NCBI GenBank assembly: GCA_913057945.1
Contig: CAJXOF010000003.1
Span: forward strand, 248,001-312,000
Direction: 5' to 3'
DNA: 64,000 nucleotides
Source: an uncultured Hyphomonadaceae bacterium
GTDB lineage: Bacteria; Pseudomonadota; Alphaproteobacteria; Caulobacterales; Hyphomonadaceae
Of this stretch, positions 52,447 to 62,007 are shown one piece after another; the stretch's first letter is position 1; every line of letters starts with the position of its first letter. A program made the position numbers and the translations under genes. The notes under the pieces were generated by a model, which worked only from the letters and a program-made list of their open reading frames with translations, did no database searches and was not told where the DNA came from.

Positions 52447-55400
52447 CTACTCCGCCGCAACAAGCTCTTCGGCTGCCTGCAGGTCCACAGAAACCAGCTT
52501 GGAAACGCCTTTTTCCCGCATGGTGACGCCGAAAAGACGGTCCATCCGGCTCATCGTGACCGGATTGTGGGTGATTACCACGAAGCGGGTGTCGGTGCGC
52601 TGGCGCATTTCGTTGAGCATGTTGCAGAACCGGTCGACATTGGCATCATCCAGCGGGGCGTCCACCTCGTCCAGAACGCAGATCGGGGCCGGGCGCGACA
52701 GGAAGACCGCGAAGATCAGGGCTGCGGCCGTCAGGGCCTGCTCCCCGCCGGACATCAGGTTCAGCGTGCCGAGCTTCTTGCCGGGCGGCTGGGCCATGAT
52801 TTCGAGACCGGCCTGCAGCGGATCATCGGCATCGACCAGGCGCAGCTCGGCCTGGCCGCCGCGGAACAGGGCGGTGAACAGCGCCTTGAAGTGTTCGTTG
52901 ACCTGCTCGAATGCCTTCAGCAGGCGCTCGCGGCCTTCGGCGTTCAGGGCATCGACGCCCTGGCGCAGCTTGGCGATGGCGGCGACGAGGTCTTCCTTTT
53001 CGGTGACCTGCGAGCCGAGCCGCTCTTCGAGTTCTTCAGCTTCTTCCTCGGCATTCATGTTCACGCCGCCCAGCTGGTCGCGGGAGCGGCGGAGCTCGTC
53101 CGCGCGGCGCTCGGCATCGCGAGGGGTGAACTCGCCCATCGTCTCTTCTTCGAGGCCCGCTTCGGCGATGGCCAGCAGGCCTTCCGGTGTGCGCTGGAAA
53201 TTGTTGCGGGCGATCTCGACCGATTCTTCGAGCCGGCCTTCGGCGTTTTCGAGCTTCACCGTCCAGCCGGCAAGGTTCTCGCGGGCTTCGGACGCGGCAT
53301 TGGCAGCGGCGCGGGCAGCCTGTTCGGCCTCGCGGATCGCTGCTTCCTTCTCCGCGAGCTGGTCGGCCACGCGCTTGCGTTCGGCTTCGAGCGATTCGAC
53401 TTCGTTGCTGCGAGTCTCGATCTCACCGGCCAGCTGTTCCGGGCGGGCCTTGGCGGCGAGCGCATCGGCAGCCGTGGTCCGGCGGCGTTCGATCAGGCGG
53501 GCGACACGTTCCTCGGTCGCGGTGATGCGGCCGGACCATGTCTTGATGTCACGTTCGAGGCCGTCGCGGCGGGCAGCAGCCTGTTCGCGGCCTCGTGTGA
53601 TGTCGGTCAGGCGGCCACGCGCTTCGATCTCGGCGGTGCGGGCCTCGGCCACCATGGTGCGCGCTTCGGCGAGGCGCGTTTCGAGGGCGGCTTCATCCTC
53701 GGCCGGGCCGTCCGGGGCGATCATGGCAAGCGTCTCGTTGACGATGGCAAGGTCGGCCTCGGCGCGGGTCAGGGCTTCGCCGCTGGTGTCGCGTTTCATG
53801 GCGGCGCGTTCGGAGGCTTGCGCTTCCTGGGACACGCGGTTGCGGGCCTCGCTGAGGGCGCGCTGGGCCGGGGCGATGGCCTGTCGCAAATCGCGCAGTT
53901 TTGTTTCGGCAGACTGGCGCGCCTCACGGGCGGTCACGAGGTCAGCTTCGCCCGTCTCATAGGTGGCGGTCAGCGCGGGCAGTTCCGCTTCGGCCGCTTC
54001 AAGGCGGGCCTGTTGTTCAAGGCGGGCCGCAGCGCTGGCAGGCGCGTCCGGGGTGCGGATATAGCCATCCCAGCGCCAGAGATGGCCTTCGACGGAGACG
54101 AGCCTCTGGCCAGGCTGGAGCTGGCCCATCAGGCGTTCGCCATCGGCCACGTCCACCACGCCGCATTGGGCAAGCCGTGCAGCAAGTTCGCCGGGCGCTT
54201 CGGTGACGTCCGTCAGCGGACGGGCGCCCTGCGGCAGGGATTGCGAGGCAAGTGAGGCTCCGCCCCAATACATCGCGGCGGACCGGTCGGTCGGGGCTTC
54301 GATATCGTCGCCCAGGGCGGCGGCGATGGCCTTCTCGAAGCCATCCTGTGTGCGGATGCGTTCGACGACTGGCGGGGCCTTCGGGCCTTCGGCCTTGCGG
54401 AGCAATTTGTGCAAGCCGGCGATCTCGGCTTCCAGCGCGCGGACATCCTGCTGCGCGCTGTCGCGCGGAGTCTGTGCAGCGGTTTCGGCTTCGCGGGTCG
54501 TGTTGAGAGTGGCCTCGGCGGCGTCGACCGCGCGCTCGGCCTGTTGCAGGGCGGCTTCCGCCTCCTGCTCGGCGGTCCTGGCGTCCTTCAGCCGGCCAAC
54601 CAGCGTGACCGCATCCTCGATGCGGGACATCTCGCCTTTCAGACGATCAATCTCGGAGGTGAGCTGGGACTGGCGGCGGCGCTGGGCAGAGGCGTTCTCC
54701 TCAGAGGCGCGGCGCTGGGCGCGGACCTGTGACAGGCGTTCCTGCGCTTCGTCGGCGGATTTCTCGGCAGCCGCGAGTCGCGTGCGGGCATCTTCCAGCG
54801 CGCGGCGGGTCTCGGCTTCGATCTCTTCGTTCCGGGCCTCGTCGAGGACCGGCAGCGAGGACAGTTCGAATCGTGCATGGGCCAGCGCGTCTTCGGCTTC
54901 GAGTTTCTGGTCCTGCTCGCGCTCGATGTCTTCCATCAGGCGGGTCGCTTCAGCGTCGAGGCGTTCATGCGTCTCGGCGGCGACCTTGCGCTCGGTTTCG
55001 AGCCGCGCCAGCGTGATACGGGCCTGACCAAGCTTGGCGGCGGCGACGCTTTCAGCCTCGCGCAGGGGATTGAGCCCTTCGCCAGCTTCGATGCGCTGGC
55101 GTTCGCAGACAGCATCTTCGCGCGTCTTTTCCTCGACCGCGCGGCGGGCCTCTTCGAGCTGGCTGCGGGCCGTGTCGCAGGCGAGCTTGGCTTCGTGCCA
55201 GCGCAGATGCGCGATCAGGGCGTCGAGTGCGTGGATCTCTTCCGACAGGCTCTTGTACTTGCGGGCCTTGGCGGCCTGGCGCTTCAGGCTGGCCAGCTGG
55301 CGTTCGACCTCGGCGGAGACTTCCGACAGGCGTTCGAGATTGGTCTCGGCGCCGTTCAGCTTCAACTCGGCCTCGTGTCGGCGGGAGTTCAGGCCCGCAA

Positions 55401-55908
55401 TACCCGCGGCCTCTTCGAGGATGCGGCGTCGGTTCTGCGGCTTGGAGCCGATCAGTTCGGAGATCTGGCCCTGGCGTACAAGGGCCGGGGAGTTTGCGCC
55501 GGTCGAGGCATCCGCGAACAGGAGCTGGATGTCCTTGCCGCGCACGGTCCGGCCATTCAGCTTGTAGGTGGAGCCTGCGCCGCGCTTCAGGCGGCGGATG
55601 ACTTCCAGCGTGTCGGAGGCGTTGAATTCCGGCGGCGCGGTACGCTTGGAATTGTCCAGTACGAGCGTGACTTCAGCGGTCTCGCGTGCCGGGCGGCCAT
55701 CCGCGCCGGAGAAGATGAGATCGTCCATCTCCCCGCCGCGCATGGCGCGCGCGGAACTCGCGCCCATCGCCCAGCGCAGGGCTTCGAGCAAATTGGACTT
55801 GCCGCAGCCATTCGGGCCGACGATCCCGGTCAGGCCGGGTTCGATCGGCACATCCTGAGGGTCCACGAAGGATTTGAAGCCAGCAATACGGAGTTCGGTT
55901 ATCTTCAT
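52447..55908 (-). CDS. smc: Chromosome segregation SMC protein
   Basis: A 1153-residue protein. The N-terminal ATPase half carries GIVGPNGCGKSNLLEALRW. A long coiled coil follows, then a hinge near 480-600, a return coiled coil, and the C-terminal half with LMSGGEQALTAAALIFA and ICVLDEVDAPLDDANVDRF. It forms the condensin-like complex that organises the chromosome. It is the last gene of the dciA-dsbA-dsbA-smc block, a common alphaproteobacterial order. The signature reads SGGEQAL where SGGEKAL is usual. Confidence 0.97.
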   Translation of the reverse strand: MKITELRIAGFKSFVDPQDVPIEPGLTGIVGPNGCGKSNLLEALRWAMGASSARAMRGGEMDDLIFSGADGRPARETAEVTLVLDNSKRTAPPEFNASDTLEVIRRLKRGAGSTYKLNGRTVRGKDIQLLFADASTGANSPALVRQGQISELIGSKPQNRRRILEEAAGIAGLNSRRHEAELKLNGAETNLERLSEVSAEVERQLASLKRQAAKARKYKSLSEEIHALDALIAHLRWHEAKLACDTARSQLEEARRAVEEKTREDAVCERQRIEAGEGLNPLREAESVAAAKLGQARITLARLETERKVAAETHERLDAEATRLMEDIEREQDQKLEAEDALAHARFELSSLPVLDEARNEEIEAETRRALEDARTRLAAAEKSADEAQERLSQVRAQRRASEENASAQRRRQSQLTSEIDRLKGEMSRIEDAVTLVGRLKDARTAEQEAEAALQQAERAVDAAEATLNTTREAETAAQTPRDSAQQDVRALEAEIAGLHKLLRKAEGPKAPPVVERIRTQDGFEKAIAAALGDDIEAPTDRSAAMYWGGASLASQSLPQGARPLTDVTEAPGELAARLAQCGVVDVADGERLMGQLQPGQRLVSVEGHLWRWDGYIRTPDAPASAAARLEQQARLEAAEAELPALTATYETGEADLVTAREARQSAETKLRDLRQAIAPAQRALSEARNRVSQEAQASERAAMKRDTSGEALTRAEADLAIVNETLAMIAPDGPAEDEAALETRLAEARTMVAEARTAEIEARGRLTDITRGREQAAARRDGLERDIKTWSGRITATEERVARLIERRRTTAADALAAKARPEQLAGEIETRSNEVESLEAERKRVADQLAEKEAAIREAEQAARAAANAASEARENLAGWTVKLENAEGRLEESVEIARNNFQRTPEGLLAIAEAGLEEETMGEFTPRDAERRADELRRSRDQLGGVNMNAEEEAEELEERLGSQVTEKEDLVAAIAKLRQGVDALNAEGRERLLKAFEQVNEHFKALFTALFRGGQAELRLVDADDPLQAGLEIMAQPPGKKLGTLNLMSGGEQALTAAALIFAVFLSRPAPICVLDEVDAPLDDANVDRFCNMLNEMRQRTDTRFVVITHNPVTMSRMDRLFGVTMREKGVSKLVSVDLQAAEELVAAE

Positions 55909-55926
55909 ACTGGCTCCCTCATCTCC

Positions 55927-56598
55927 CTACTCGTCCGTGGAGACGCCTGCGGCTTCGAGCGCAGCGTCCAGCGCGGCTTTCACCTTGTCAGCCGAGTTCA
56001 TGTTGGCGAACTGGTGCACGTCGCCATTGATAATGAAAGTCGGCGTGCCGGTGACACCGAATTTTTCGGACGTCTGGTAATTGTCGGCCATTTGCTGGCG
56101 CAGGTCGCGATTGTTCATGCAGGCATCGAAGTCGGCTTCGGTCTCGATACCATGACGCTGGCCGATGGTCTGAAGCATGGCTTTCAGGACGCCATTCTGG
56201 GCGGATTCAACGATGCCGGACTGGTATTCGAACAACTCGTCCAGCACGGCGAAATAATTGTCTTCCCCGGCGCACATGGCGACCAGGTAGGCCGGCACGT
56301 CGGGTGCGTGCAGCGGGTATTCGCGGAAGACCAGCTTCACCTTGCCGGTATCGATATAGTCCGACTGGACAACCGGTTGGATATCGTCATGCCAGTATTT
56401 GCAGGCCGGGCAGGTCGGGGATGCGTATTCGATCAGCGTGACGGGCGCGTCGGCCGCGCCTTTGACATGGCCGAGCTCGCTGCCCGCAGTCACGGCGCCA
56501 TCGCCTGCAGGCGTCGTGTCCGCGCCCGTGTCACCACAGGCGGCCAGGGCCAGCGCCGAAATCGCTGCAAGCGCAGTGCGTCGTGAGAAGAAATTCAT
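55927..56598 (-). CDS. DsbA-family thioredoxin-fold lipoprotein
   Basis: A 223-residue protein with a lipoprotein-type signal (LAAISALALAACGDTG) and a thioredoxin-like DsbA domain with active site CPAC in SPTCPACKYW and cis-Pro in VTGTPTFIINGD. It likely forms or isomerises disulphides in periplasmic proteins. ATGs at 56604 and 56598 are both possible; ribosome-site spacing favours 56598. It lies 18 bp before smc and just after a second DsbA-like gene. Confidence 0.9.
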   Translation of the reverse strand: MNFFSRRTALAAISALALAACGDTGADTTPAGDGAVTAGSELGHVKGAADAPVTLIEYASPTCPACKYWHDDIQPVVQSDYIDTGKVKLVFREYPLHAPDVPAYLVAMCAGEDNYFAVLDELFEYQSGIVESAQNGVLKAMLQTIGQRHGIETEADFDACMNNRDLRQQMADNYQTSEKFGVTGTPTFIINGDVHQFANMNSADKVKAALDAALEAAGVSTDE

Positions 56599-56672
56599 GG
56601 TCATAACCTTCGCGTTAAGGATTGAGTCGGTTTGGTTGCCAATTCATTAACTGCAACCACCCCTTCTGTTAA

Positions 56673-57308
56673 CTATTCTGCCTGTCCTGCAGGCGAATCG
56701 GGCAGGGCGGCAAGCTCGCCGTCGAGATAGGCGGCGAACGCATCGGCCGAGTTGAAATCGTCGTCGACGTATTTTTCCTCGCCATTGATGACGAGGGTCG
56801 GCGTGCCGTGCAGCTCATATTCATTGGCGCTTTCCTGCACTTCGATCATGTCGAGCCGGATGCTCATATCGGCGTAGCAGGCATTGAAGGCGTCGACATC
56901 GGTGATGCCATAGGGGGCGCCGATCTCCACGAATGTGTCGAGGAGCGTGCCCACCTGCGCCGATTTGATGATTTCAGGCTGATGTTCGAACATGGCATCG
57001 GTCGCCTCGAAGAATTTGTCCTCACCGGCGCAGCGCGCCATTGCGACGAGCGCGGTGTCGACGTCATTGCGCAGGACTTCGCGGAAGATGAAGCGGACCT
57101 TGCCGGTCTCGACATAATCGGCCTCGATGCGCGGCAGGATCTTGTCGTGGAAGTATTTGCACCCGCCACAGGTCAGCGAGCCATATTCGATCAGCGTCAG
57201 CGGTGCATCCTTCGAGCCCTTCGCGTGACCGACCGAGAGGTCTTCGGCGAGGGCGGGCATCGCCAGCAAGGCGGCGGCCAGAGTGGCACTCAGGAGGGAT
57301 TTCAGCAT
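56673..57308 (-). CDS. DsbA-family thioredoxin-fold protein with CGGC site
   Basis: A 211-residue protein with a cleavable signal (SLLSATLAAALLAMPALA), the redox motif CGGC in LTCGGCKYFHD, and cis-Pro in ELHGTPTLVINGE. It is similar throughout to the next gene, so the two arose by duplication. CGGC is unusual for DsbA and may change its redox potential. AGGAG precedes ATG 57308. Confidence 0.9.
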   Translation of the reverse strand: MLKSLLSATLAAALLAMPALAEDLSVGHAKGSKDAPLTLIEYGSLTCGGCKYFHDKILPRIEADYVETGKVRFIFREVLRNDVDTALVAMARCAGEDKFFEATDAMFEHQPEIIKSAQVGTLLDTFVEIGAPYGITDVDAFNACYADMSIRLDMIEVQESANEYELHGTPTLVINGEEKYVDDDFNSADAFAAYLDGELAALPDSPAGQAE

Positions 57309-57337
57309 GTCGGGGCTCCTTGCGGGTAGCGCGGGGA

Positions 57338-57919
57338 TCAGAATGGCAGGTCGCCGTCCCTGGCAGGCTGGGCCGGGCGCGGCGTGTCCTCTGCGGTTAG
57401 CATGGCCTCTCCGAGCGCAACAATTGCGGCGCGCAGCTTGTCGTCCTGGATCGTGGCGGCGGAGTCTTGCAGCTCCTTGCGCTCTTTCAGCGTCAGGGGG
57501 CGGGTCTTGCGGCGCAGTGCCTTGGGCGGTTCGGTGCCAAGCGAGCCCTGCTTGATCTTGATGGCGGTGATGTCGCCGCCGGCAGAGACAGAGACGCGCT
57601 GGCGCAGCGTTTCGGACTGGTGCTGGACCATCGGGGCCGCCTGCGGCACGACGAGCAGGGTCAGCACGCGGCCATCCTTGCCGCCGCTGAGGCGTTCCGG
57701 GCGGCAATATTTGTAGAGCTGCTCGCCAGCGATCTCGCGCCAGCGCTGGCGCAGCACCTGAATCGGGGGAAGCTTCTTCGCGCCGGATTTGCGGCCGACG
57801 CGCTCGGCTGACAGGCCGATCTGGCGCATGTTGGAATAGGTGCGCGTCGCCCGCTGGTAGCGCAGCCGCACCCTGGCGCGGGCTTCCTCTATGGGATCAA
57901 GGGTTGATCTCGTGACCAT
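57338..57919 (-). CDS. DciA-like (DUF721) protein
   Basis: A 193-residue basic protein. The central segment (LPPIQVLRQRWREIAGEQLYKYCRPERL) and LTLLVVPQAAPMVQHQSETLRQRV match the DUF721/DciA family, which helps load the replicative helicase. The C-terminus is a charged low-complexity tail. It is divergent from mutY with 38 bp between starts and precedes the dsbA-smc genes. Confidence 0.85.
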   Translation of the reverse strand: MVTRSTLDPIEEARARVRLRYQRATRTYSNMRQIGLSAERVGRKSGAKKLPPIQVLRQRWREIAGEQLYKYCRPERLSGGKDGRVLTLLVVPQAAPMVQHQSETLRQRVSVSAGGDITAIKIKQGSLGTEPPKALRRKTRPLTLKERKELQDSAATIQDDKLRAAIVALGEAMLTAEDTPRPAQPARDGDLPF

Positions 57920-57957
57920 TCATACGAGATTGCACGGCTTTCGGGCGAGGAAAAGGC

Positions 57958-59007
57958 ATGGCACCGGCAAAGCACAGAGATTTGAACAGCCTGCCGGGTA
58001 AATTGCTGCCCTGGTTCGAACGGCATGCACGTGACCTGCCCTGGCGCACGCTGCCGGCGGACCGGGCCGTGGGCGAACGGCCGGACCCGTACCGCGTCTG
58101 GCTGTGCGAGATCATGATGCAGCAGACGACCATACCGCACGGCACGCCATACTTTCACACCTTCCTGACGCGCTGGCCTACGGTCGAGGCGCTGGCAGCG
58201 GCGAAGGATGAAGAGGTGATGAGCGCGTGGGCCGGGCTGGGCTATTATGCGCGGGCGCGGAATTTGCTGAAATGTGCGCGGGAGGTGGCCGCCCGAGGCG
58301 GGTTCCCGGAGACCGAGGCGGAGCTGCGCAAGCTGCCGGGGATTGGGCCATATACGGCGGGGGCGATCGCGGCGATTGCGTTTGACCAGAAAGCGGCTGC
58401 GGTGGACGGCAATGTCGACCGCGTGTTCGCGCGGCTGCTGGCGCTGAAGGGCGAATGGGCGGCGGAGAAGAAAGTGATTGCCGAGACGGTGCGTGCGCTG
58501 GTGCCGGACGACCGGCCGGGCGAGTTTGCCGAAGCGCTGATGGACCTCGGCGCGACGGTGTGCACGCCGACCAGGCCGAACTGCCTGATCTGCCCGCTGT
58601 CTGACCTGTGCGCGGCGCGGGAAGAGGGCGAGCCGGAGCGCTATCCGATCAAGCCGGCGAAAGTGGCCAAGCCTGTGCGGCATGGCATTGCCTATGTGCT
58701 GGTCGTGAAGGGCGAGGCGTTGCTGGTGCGGCGGCCGGACAAGGGCCTGCTCGGCGGCATGCTGGCCGTACCGACCGGGGCCTGGGTCGAGGGTGACTTT
58801 CCGGAGGCGCACGCGCCCGCCAGGGCCGCCTGGGAAGCGGTCGGGGAAGTGCGTCATGTCTTCACGCATTTTGCACTCAGGTTCCGGGTCATGCGGGCCA
58901 CCATGCCCCGCAAGCCGAATATCGAGGGCGGGATTTGGGTCAAACTCGAGGAGGTCGAGGGCCTGCCCAGCGTGTTTGCGAAGGCGTTCCGACTGGCGGT
59001 CGCGTAA
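57958..59007 (+). CDS. mutY: A/G-specific adenine glycosylase
   Basis: A 349-residue base-excision repair enzyme. The catalytic Glu51 is in LCEIMMQQTT, the helix-hairpin-helix is LRKLPGIGPYTAGAIAAIAF, and catalytic Asp150 is in AVDGNVDRVF. The iron-sulphur loop has four Cys (C-x6-C-x2-C-x5-C near 200-217). The C-terminal NUDIX-like domain recognises 8-oxoguanine. It removes A mispaired with 8-oxoG. AGGAAAAGG lies just before the ATG. Confidence 0.96.
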   Translation: MAPAKHRDLNSLPGKLLPWFERHARDLPWRTLPADRAVGERPDPYRVWLCEIMMQQTTIPHGTPYFHTFLTRWPTVEALAAAKDEEVMSAWAGLGYYARARNLLKCAREVAARGGFPETEAELRKLPGIGPYTAGAIAAIAFDQKAAAVDGNVDRVFARLLALKGEWAAEKKVIAETVRALVPDDRPGEFAEALMDLGATVCTPTRPNCLICPLSDLCAAREEGEPERYPIKPAKVAKPVRHGIAYVLVVKGEALLVRRPDKGLLGGMLAVPTGAWVEGDFPEAHAPARAAWEAVGEVRHVFTHFALRFRVMRATMPRKPNIEGGIWVKLEEVEGLPSVFAKAFRLAVA

Positions 59008-59012
59008 ATTTC

Positions 59013-59024
59013 GTTATCGCTAAC
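59013..59024. promoter_or_regulatory. LacI-like operator candidate upstream of CE20-like gene
   Basis: GTTATCGCTAAC (10 of 12 bases symmetric) lies 62 bp before the acetylesterase start. It resembles LacI-family operators and the site before the GH67 gene. Confidence 0.5.
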
Positions 59025-59086
59025 ACTGGACAAATTCGGCGCCTTCGGGAAAGCTCCCGCCAAAATATCAAAGGGCGGAGTAGCAC

Positions 59087-61030
59087 ATGTTTACCAGCAG
59101 GATGATGATGGCGTGCGGGGCATTGGCCCTGCTTGGACCGGGCGCGATGGCCGAGGCGCCGAAGCTCGCAAGCGTATTTACCGACCATATGGTGATCCAG
59201 CGCGATGCGCCGGTGCGCCTGTTCGGCACGGCGGACCCCGGCGCGGAATTCATGGTGTCGCTGGACACAGCCGCCACGCCGGTTCGCGCCGGACGGGACG
59301 GGCGCTGGTGGACCGAGTTCCCGGCGCTTCCCGCTGGTGGGCCGCATCAGGTTGCCCTGTCTGTCGAAGGCGAGACCGTGCAGGCGGTCGAGGATGTGCT
59401 GGCGGGCGATGTCTTCCTCTGCTCCGGCCAGTCCAACATGGAATACCCGCTGTCGCGCGTGACCTATGCCGAGCGGCAAGTCGCTGCGGCGGATCATCCG
59501 AACATCCGCCTGTTGCAGGTGGAGAAAGGGCTGTCGCTTGATCCGAATACGGACCTGCCGGGGGAGAGCGCCTGGGCCGTGACGACACCCGAGACCGCGG
59601 CGGAATTCTCGGCGGTCTGCTATTATAGCGGACGTGCCATCTCCGAAGCGTATGGCATTCCCGTTGGCCTGATCAATTCCAGCTGGGGCGGCTCGCGCAT
59701 CGAGCCCTGGATCAAAGGCGAGCTCATTGGCGCTGTGCCGGACTATGCCGAGGATGTCGCGCTGCTGGAGATGTACAAGACCGATCGCGGCGCAGCGGCG
59801 AAAGCCTATTCCGAAAGCTGGCAGCAGGGCTGGCTTAATGATCCGGCGACCGGTGGCTCCGCGCCGTGGGAAAACCCTGAGGCCGGGGACTGGACGCCCG
59901 TGCCGGGCATGCTGCGCGACTGGCGCGAATGGGGCGACCCGGAGTTGACCGATCATCTCGGCATGGTCTGGCACAAGCTGAGCTTCACACTGACCGCTCA
60001 GCAGGCGGAGCAAGCGGCAACCATCCATATCGGCGCGATCGACGACACCGACATGACCTGGCTGAATGGGACGGCCATTGGCACCACATTCGATTGGGGC
60101 GGGATGCGCGCCTATGAGGTGCCGGCGAACCTGCTGAAGGCGGGCGAGAACACGCTCCTCGTCAACGTGCACAATGATTATGGTGCAGGCGGCATGACGG
60201 GGCCGGATCCGGAACTGCGCGTGGAGTTCGAAAACGGCACCGACGTTTCGCTGGCCGAGGGCTGGGTGTATCGCAAGGTGCCGTCGGACGTCGTCACACC
60301 CCGACCCGCGCCCTGGTTCACCATCAAGGGCTATACCATGCTGCACAATGCCATGATCGCGCCTCTGGATGGCCTGCGCCTGAAGGGCTCGATCTGGTAT
60401 CAGGGCGAGGGGAATGCCCGAGAGGGCGCGGCCTATAAGGACCTGCTGGACATGCTGGTGCAGGATTGGCGCGCGAAGTTCGGCGAGGGCCTGCCGGTTA
60501 CCGTCGTGCAGCTGCCGCGCTATGGTGCGCTGCCCACCGAGGCGGGCAAGCCCGGCTGGGGCGTGATCCGGGAATCCATGCGCCGCGTTGCGGACGAGGA
60601 TGATGGCGTCGGCCTCGCCGTGACCATCGATATGGGCGACCCGGTGGACATCCATCCGCCGAACAAGCTGGCTGTGGCCGAGCGGGTCGTGCGCGTGATG
60701 AAGGCGCTGGTGTATGGCGAAGAAGATGCGGCGGCGTCCGGGCCGGTGGCTGCAAGCGCCACACGGGAAGGCGATACGATCCGCATCGTATTTGAGGGCG
60801 TGGAGGACGGTCTCGTAACTGTCAGTTCAGATACCGTCTTCGGCATGGAGCTATGCGATGCGGACGCGTGCCGCTACGCCTCGGCAGCGCTGGACGGCGA
60901 CGCGGTGGTCATAGAAACCGGCGACGAGCCCGTCTCACAAATCCGCTACTGCCAGGGCAATTCACCCCTGTGCAACCTGTTCGATGGAAACCGCCTGCCG
61001 GCCGGTCCGTTCTGGATCGACGTGGACTAG
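59087..61030 (+). CDS. Sialate-O-acetylesterase-family (CE20-like) enzyme
   Basis: A 647-residue exported protein with signal peptide (MMMACGALALLGPGAMA). The SGNH-type esterase has the nucleophile Ser116 in CSGQSNMEYP, Gly block INSSWGGSRIEPW, LKGSIWYQGEGNA, and the Asp-His pair at DIHP (about 521-523). A beta-jelly-roll insert occupies about 285-405, as in xylan-acting CE20 enzymes. It removes O-acetyl groups from polysaccharide or oligosaccharides. The substrate is unproven; GH67 and the shared operator favour acetyl-glucuronoxylan. GGAG precedes the ATG. Confidence 0.88.
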   Translation: MFTSRMMMACGALALLGPGAMAEAPKLASVFTDHMVIQRDAPVRLFGTADPGAEFMVSLDTAATPVRAGRDGRWWTEFPALPAGGPHQVALSVEGETVQAVEDVLAGDVFLCSGQSNMEYPLSRVTYAERQVAAADHPNIRLLQVEKGLSLDPNTDLPGESAWAVTTPETAAEFSAVCYYSGRAISEAYGIPVGLINSSWGGSRIEPWIKGELIGAVPDYAEDVALLEMYKTDRGAAAKAYSESWQQGWLNDPATGGSAPWENPEAGDWTPVPGMLRDWREWGDPELTDHLGMVWHKLSFTLTAQQAEQAATIHIGAIDDTDMTWLNGTAIGTTFDWGGMRAYEVPANLLKAGENTLLVNVHNDYGAGGMTGPDPELRVEFENGTDVSLAEGWVYRKVPSDVVTPRPAPWFTIKGYTMLHNAMIAPLDGLRLKGSIWYQGEGNAREGAAYKDLLDMLVQDWRAKFGEGLPVTVVQLPRYGALPTEAGKPGWGVIRESMRRVADEDDGVGLAVTIDMGDPVDIHPPNKLAVAERVVRVMKALVYGEEDAAASGPVAASATREGDTIRIVFEGVEDGLVTVSSDTVFGMELCDADACRYASAALDGDAVVIETGDEPVSQIRYCQGNSPLCNLFDGNRLPAGPFWIDVD

Positions 61031-61039
61031 CGCAGCTCT

Positions 61040-61957
61040 CTATTCCGCAGGCACCATTTCCGGCGTGTCCGTACGCACGGCGCGGCGCAGCACGTCGCCA
61101 TAGCCATGCGAGATGCAGTCATACTCGTCATAATAGCCGCGCGTTGAGAGCAGCGTGTGGAGCCGCTTCAGATTGTAAGGCGGGATGCTGGCGAACATGT
61201 GGTGTTCGAGATGATAGTTCACATCATTCGGGGCGATCAGCACGCGCTGCCACAAGGGCGCGACCGTGGTGCCGGTATTGAGGCGGGGTTCGAGGCTGCT
61301 GCGATCCTTGGAGGTGCCGTGCTCGCCAATCTGGCGCAGGCGCACGATGGCCGGATAGACGAAGAGTTCCGCCGCCCACCACATGAGATAGGCCCAAGGC
61401 GCGCCGACCGCTGTCAGCGTCGCGAGCAAGGCGACATGGAAGGTGAGCCACGGCCAGTTGCGCGACAGCTTGAAGCTGCGGATCTTGCGCATCGTGTCCC
61501 GGAAGCCGGTCTGGCCGGTCAGGTCCCGCACGAATTTGCGGCGCAGGCTGTCCTTGGCCACGGGATAATTCTTGACGAAGATAATATCCGGATCATCCGG
61601 TGTTCCGGCATGTTTGTGGTGCTTGAGATGGTAGGTACGATAGGCGGGCAGGGAAATGTTCATCGGCGCGCCAGCAATCCAGTGACCGACAAATTCGTCC
61701 ACCTTCGGGCTCTTGAACAGGGCGTGGTGAGCGCAATCATGATTGATGATGCCGAGGCCGAGCTGGCGGCCGCCCAGAATGAGAATGCCGGCCGCGATGG
61801 TCAGCGGATTGGTCCAGAGGATGGCGACGGCAAACGCCGCGACGATCAGGCCCCAGTTCCAGGCCACCGTGGCGAAGGCGCGAAGGTCTGACTTCTTCCG
61901 CAATTCGCGAAGTTCTTCTTTTGTGACGGCTTCTGATAGCTTCATCGTCGTGGACAT
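61040..61957 (-). CDS. Membrane fatty-acid desaturase-family protein
   Basis: A 305-residue membrane protein with three histidine boxes: HDCAHH (73-78), HLKHHKH (110-116) and HLEHHMF (near 248). Four helices surround them. These ligate the di-iron centre of fatty-acid desaturases and hydroxylases of the membrane. The substrate could be acyl lipid or carotenoid. GGGAG lies upstream of ATG 61957. The divergent PaaX-type gene likely regulates it. Confidence 0.9.
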   Translation of the reverse strand: MSTTMKLSEAVTKEELRELRKKSDLRAFATVAWNWGLIVAAFAVAILWTNPLTIAAGILILGGRQLGLGIINHDCAHHALFKSPKVDEFVGHWIAGAPMNISLPAYRTYHLKHHKHAGTPDDPDIIFVKNYPVAKDSLRRKFVRDLTGQTGFRDTMRKIRSFKLSRNWPWLTFHVALLATLTAVGAPWAYLMWWAAELFVYPAIVRLRQIGEHGTSKDRSSLEPRLNTGTTVAPLWQRVLIAPNDVNYHLEHHMFASIPPYNLKRLHTLLSTRGYYDEYDCISHGYGDVLRRAVRTDTPEMVPAE

Positions 61958-61980
61958 GGCAGGGCTCCCATCCTGTGCTT

Positions 61981-62002
61981 TAATAGATTATTACAGTAAT
62001 TA
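61981..62002. promoter_or_regulatory. Palindromic operator candidate between desaturase and PaaX gene
   Basis: TAATA-GAT-TATTA (61981-61993) overlaps the perfect palindrome ATTACAGTAAT (61990-62000). The gap is only 50 bp, so both promoters must overlap these sites. Confidence 0.5.
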
Positions 62003-62007
62003 GCAGT

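Noticed and set aside
52432..56586. Very long plus-strand open frames (607 and 569 codons) opposite smc
   Set aside because: They lie antisense to smc, whose domains are unmistakable. Their proteins are low-complexity and follow from the GC-rich codon pattern of smc.
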